Below, one piece after another: positions 39,400 through 42,496 of a stretch of DNA of 42,496 bases (position 1 is the stretch's first letter; each line of letters starts with the position of its first letter). The DNA lies in the NCBI GenBank assembly GCA_903772945.1, contig CAICTM010000929.1:1-42496 (forward strand), written 5' to 3'. The translations under genes were made by a program, and so were the position numbers. Source of the stretch: Seminavis robusta. Taxonomy: Eukaryota > Bacillariophyta > Bacillariophyceae > Naviculales > Naviculaceae. The notes under the pieces were generated by a model, which saw only the letters and a program-made list of their open reading frames with translations, was not told the origin of the DNA and made no database searches.

Positions 39400-39927
39400 C
39401 TACTTGAATTGCCCAGTCTCCATATCCCTGGTGGCTTCCTGAGCCGGTCGAACCACACCGTGCATGGTGACAAGGACACTCCCCGCGGGTGCCAGTTGCA
39501 CGGCTGCAATGGCCGCTCCAAGGTTCAGTGGGGCGTCGGAATTGCTAAACCGCTCGGGTCGCATGGCCCCCGTGAGTACAATCGTCTTGTGTTTTAGTAA
39601 CCGCTCGTTCTTGGCCAGCTGTAGATATTTGGCTGTATCAATCATGGTGTCGGTACCATGTGTGACAATCACCCGACTTTCCGAAGCCTTTCCAATCAAG
39701 GTGGCCAATTCTTCTCGGTCTTGATCCGTCACTTCCAAACTGTCCTTTTGAAATGCGGTCGCAACGGTATACGCAAACGATGGCTGCAGCCGATCCAACA
39801 GCCGAATGGTGGCGGGTTCTCCAAACTCAAACGCATAGCCACCAGTGCTGCGGGGATAATCCTTGTCGATTGTCCCACCAGTTTGGACAAAGAGGATCTT
39901 GTCGTTGTCGTCGGTGGAGATGCTCAT
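39400..39927 (-). CDS. Single-domain L-asparaginase-like protein
   Basis: A 175-residue protein corresponding only to the N-terminal, catalytic-Thr domain of type I/II asparaginases. It has the first active-site motif FVQTGGTIDKDY and the second VIVTHGTDTMIDTAKYL, then VLTGAMRPERFSNSDA. Full enzymes are about 325 residues with a C-terminal domain completing the site; here the chain stops at DMETGQFK. Short asparaginase-family proteins of this length also occur in bacteria, so it may be complete rather than truncated, but classical asparaginase activity is uncertain. No targeting peptide follows from the ATG at 39927. The second MITE ends about 70 bp upstream of that ATG. Confidence 0.8.
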   Translation of the reverse strand: MSISTDDNDKILFVQTGGTIDKDYPRSTGGYAFEFGEPATIRLLDRLQPSFAYTVATAFQKDSLEVTDQDREELATLIGKASESRVIVTHGTDTMIDTAKYLQLAKNERLLKHKTIVLTGAMRPERFSNSDAPLNLGAAIAAVQLAPAGSVLVTMHGVVRPAQEATRDMETGQFK

Positions 39928-39996
39928 GGCTCTTTTATAGACTACTTGCTCTGTGAGATCTGTGATCTGTGAACTGTACGTCCTTTTTGCTTTCTG

Positions 39997-40392
39997 GACG
40001 GTTAAGTAAAAGTTGACTTTGGGGAAAATGGGGTTTTCGAAAGGAAAAATGTTGAAGTTTTGAATTTCTAGATTTAACAGCACTGAAACTGTTGAAAATG
40101 GTTCAACACTGTTGAATCTCCTTTAAACACTAATTCAACAGAGATTTAACACTTTTCAACAGGGATTCAACACCTATTCAACAACTTCCACACTTCCACT
40201 GACTATAGATTCAACAGTAATTCAACAGGGTTCCAACAGGATTCAACACTTATTCAACAGTTTTTCAACAATTATGAACCACTTTTCAACACTTTTCAAC
40301 AAGGGTGAAAAGGAGACATTTTGTTTAAGATAGGGGAACCTTCAAGTCAGTTTACCGAAAAATCCAACTTTTTCCACTTTTACTTAACCGTC
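39997..40392. mobile_element. 396-bp MITE with TTCAACA array (second family)
   Basis: The terminal inverted repeats are GACGGTTAAGTAAAAGT (17 bp, perfect), flanked by CTG at 39994-39996 and 40393-40395, again a CWG duplication. The interior holds about fifteen copies of TTCAACA or its complement between 40050 and 40305, mostly one orientation and irregularly spaced. It is non-coding. It lies between the divergent asparaginase-like and ankyrin genes. Architecture and target site match the GACCTCTG family, but the sequences are unrelated beyond the initial GAC. Confidence 0.88.
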
Positions 40393-40587
40393 CTGGCACG
40401 GAGAAAAGGGATAATGAAGCCCCACAGGTTAACCCTATGGTAACCCGTACCGGTATCGCCAAGCTCGACCCGAAACGTGATCTTTTGGCTCGAACGTGGA
40501 GATTGTGCTTCCTCGCCGTTCATGAACTGTCTCATTATTTCCTTTGATAACATCCGCCCACAAAGGAAAACTATTATCACAACAACC

Positions 40588-42023
40588 ATGGTAACGAAAC
40601 TCATCCGAATAGTTAAAAGGAACGACTTGCGGCGTCTTCGAAGGTTCCTGAAAAAAAAGAAATGTGAACAAGAAAAACTGGATTTTGCGCTGTTGCATGC
40701 CGGTTCTCGTGGGCACACTGATATAGTTCGATATCTTGTTCAGGAAGCTGGTGCCAATGTGATGTGCTCCACGGTAAACTTTCCCTCGGAGCAGTTCGCT
40801 CGTAGAAGTACTGCTATGTGTCTGGCGACCCTGAATGGACACTCGGAAACTGCGGAATATTTGGAAGATGCCATGGGACCATCGGTGCCTTGGCAGCAAA
40901 GCTGAACTTTGCCCGCTTTCGGGACGAGGGACGAAATAATAACGTCACAGAAGCCTTTGATGTGGCCGAACAAAAAATCAGGGGCAATGTGGCCGACATC
41001 AACTTTCGAAACAAAGGCGACGAAGAAACTCAGCTCCACGTATCATGCGCCCTTGGCGCCCCTCGTGCCAACCTCGAAAACAGAATCCCGGAACTTATCA
41101 CTGCACTGCTTGAAAAGGGAGCAGATGTGAATGCAGTCAATCGCCGAGGACAAACTCCCCTAGCCTGTGTTTGTGATTCGCGTCTCCGCAGGAGTGAAAC
41201 ACTGATTTCAGCCGCGCGACAGCTCTTGGAATGTGGAGCAGAGCCCAATGCAAGAGATCAAGAAGGGGCAACGCCTTTTTCCGTTGCGTGTATTAGACAC
41301 CCCGAAAAGTTGGATGTGCTGGGACTGCTTGTTGCTGCTGGGGCCAATGTGAATGCAAGGAACAACCAAGGTATGACTCCTCTTCATCGAGTTTGCAGCC
41401 ACAGCACGGAGAGGGGAGCCGATTTGATAACCTTCTTGCTGGGCAATGGAGCCATGGCAGATTTGAACACACAAGGAGGCAGCGACGGTCGCACTGCGCT
41501 TCTTTGTGCCGTTTCCAGTGGCAACGAAGGAGTTGCGAAGGTGTTGCTTGATGCTGGCGCCAGACCAGATGCCAGAGACGAAGGCGGGAACACAGCGCTG
41601 CATTTGGTTTGTGCTCCGAGTTGTTATTTCCGTAATATCCATCGTGTGGATGAGTTGGTGGAGCTGTTCCTGGATCATGGGGTGAGTGTCAATGTTCAAA
41701 ACAGCAGTGGCGACACACCCCTAATAATTGCGCTTCGGAGACGATTTTACCGTTTGACTGGGCTCTTCTTACAGCGAGCCCCCGATATTGAAACTCATCA
41801 AGTAAACGCGAGAGGAGAGAATGCATTAACGATGGCGGCTTTGGGTGGGCATTTGAAACTGGTTGAGCTTTTCCTGCTTCGCGGTGCGTCTGCTGTTGGC
41901 CAATGCGGAGAGAAAGCTCTTGAATGTGCTTGCAGCATGTTTTGCTTCACTCTCGTGTCGGCGAGCTGGGGCGGCTGGCATGATCCTCTTTGTGGGGAAA
42001 ATCTATTGTGGTCCCGCCTGTAA
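40588..42023 (+). pseudogene. Ankyrin-repeat protein gene with a frame break
   Basis: The first frame starts at the ATG at 40588 (MVTKLIRIVKRNDLRRL) and contains two ankyrin-like units, including LHAGSRGHTDIVRYLVQ and LATLNGHSETAEYLEDA. It stops at 40905. Ankyrin repeats then continue in another frame to 42023: ALLEKGADVNAVNRRGQTPL, LLVAAGANVNARNNQGMTPL, VLLDAGARPDARDEGGNTAL, FLDHGVSVNVQNSSGDTPL and others, about eight in total. The switch must occur between about 40865 and 40910. No GT-AG intron I tried joins the frames, so a one-base indel or a non-canonical intron is likely. Ankyrin repeats bind proteins; no effector domain is seen. It is a pseudogene or a sequence error. Confidence 0.7.
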
Positions 42024-42118
42024 AAAAGCAAGCGTGTGGGCCTGGTTCAGGATGGCGACGTTCCCGTTGGCAGGTGCGTTCTTAGTGTAGAGCACGATAA
42101 TTCTGTTGATATTAGCTA

Positions 42119-42490
42119 TTAGCATACGACATTAGGTAAAAGAAAGAGAGAGAACGTCGATGTCGGGTCGCTAGCTGATCCAGTATCCCGAACAAGCCCG
42201 TAAACCAGCCGAGAGGCACAAGATCCCTGCCCATCTCGCAACTCCAGCGCCAACGTCCTGTGCCGTCCGTCCAGTCCAGGCGGTAGAAAAACAGAAACTG
42301 CACAAAACTCCGAAAAAAAACCAAACGGTGCCTTCGCCTCGTCAAGGACTTGAAAGGCAAACCTTTCTACGTCAAGTAGGTTGATTCGATGCGTTCGATC
42401 AGATGCGTGTCCCTGCCAAATTATTGGAAAATGGCACCAAAGATCATCATCTCTTCCTCGTCTTTGTTGTTGTAAGTGCAATGTTTTCAT
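42119..42490 (-). CDS. Hypothetical ORF, weakly supported
   Basis: A 123-residue ORF with an ATG at 42490, close to the window end. The middle portion (RINLLDVERFAFQVLDEAKA... FFSEFCAVSVFLPPGLDGRH) is compositionally protein-like, and codon use is not obviously random. I recognise no domain, and any exon beyond 42496 cannot be seen. It could be a real exon or a chance ORF. Confidence 0.25.
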   Translation of the reverse strand: MKTLHLQQQRRGRDDDLWCHFPIIWQGHASDRTHRINLLDVERFAFQVLDEAKAPFGFFSEFCAVSVFLPPGLDGRHRTLALELRDGQGSCASRLVYGLVRDTGSASDPTSTFSLFLLPNVVC

Positions 42491-42496
42491 AAGCTT

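Noticed and set aside
40080..40310. Possible minisatellite or CRISPR-like array (TTCAACA)
   Set aside because: There is no fixed period or spacer length, and it is fully contained between MITE terminal repeats with a target duplication.

Overview
The window looks like nuclear DNA of a diatom, most likely a raphid pennate. The reasons are: short GT-AG introns of about 70-110 bp; plastid precursors with an N-terminal signal peptide ending in a Gly/Ala-Phe motif (FtsZ, a TPR protein); a receptor-type nucleotide cyclase fused to a cyclic-nucleotide phosphodiesterase; and PIF/Harbinger transposons. The genus is not proven. Intergenic DNA is rich in CTAGCTAG, GTAC and ACCGGT motifs. I saw no bacterial operon structure, CRISPR array, tRNA or rRNA.

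Region 1 (1-12160) is a giant, almost perfect inverted repeat: arms 1-6055 and 6106-12160 with a 50-bp spacer. Each arm carries the phosphodiesterase end of the cyclase gene, an EGF-domain multipass membrane protein gene and a DUF1269-like glycine-zipper gene. The right arm runs on into the complete cyclase-phosphodiesterase gene (10452-15843, minus, 19 exons including 5-, 10-, 13- and 24-nt micro-exons). The left arm runs off the window start. The left EGF gene has a one-base frameshift, and the right DUF1269 gene is cut by the breakpoint. This is either a recent inverted duplication or a fold-back assembly chimera.

Region 2 (15844-21066) is mostly gene-poor repeat-flecked DNA with one AhpD-like gene (19469-20644).

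Region 3 (21067-26491) is a transposon cluster. A 403-bp MITE and a complete 4,960-bp PIF/Harbinger-type element share terminal repeats (GACCTCTGTGGAAA...), CWG target duplications and dense TAGGAGAC arrays. The large element encodes a DDE transposase, a Gly-Arg-tailed protein and a third, two-intron protein of unknown function that I infer to be an element-encoded accessory factor.

Region 4 (26896-42496) is a dense run of host genes: an SLC44 choline-transporter-like protein, a GT23 fucosyltransferase-like type II membrane protein, plastid FtsZ, an F-box-like ankyrin-type repeat protein, a nitronate monooxygenase, a decayed retroelement tail with an endonuclease-like domain, a plastid TPR protein, a single-domain asparaginase-like protein and a frameshifted ankyrin gene. 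A second MITE family (TIR GACGGTTAAGTAAAAGT, TTCAACA array, CTG duplication) sits in the shared upstream region of the last two. The host genes do not form an obvious pathway. The coherent system is the transposon family with its short-motif arrays.
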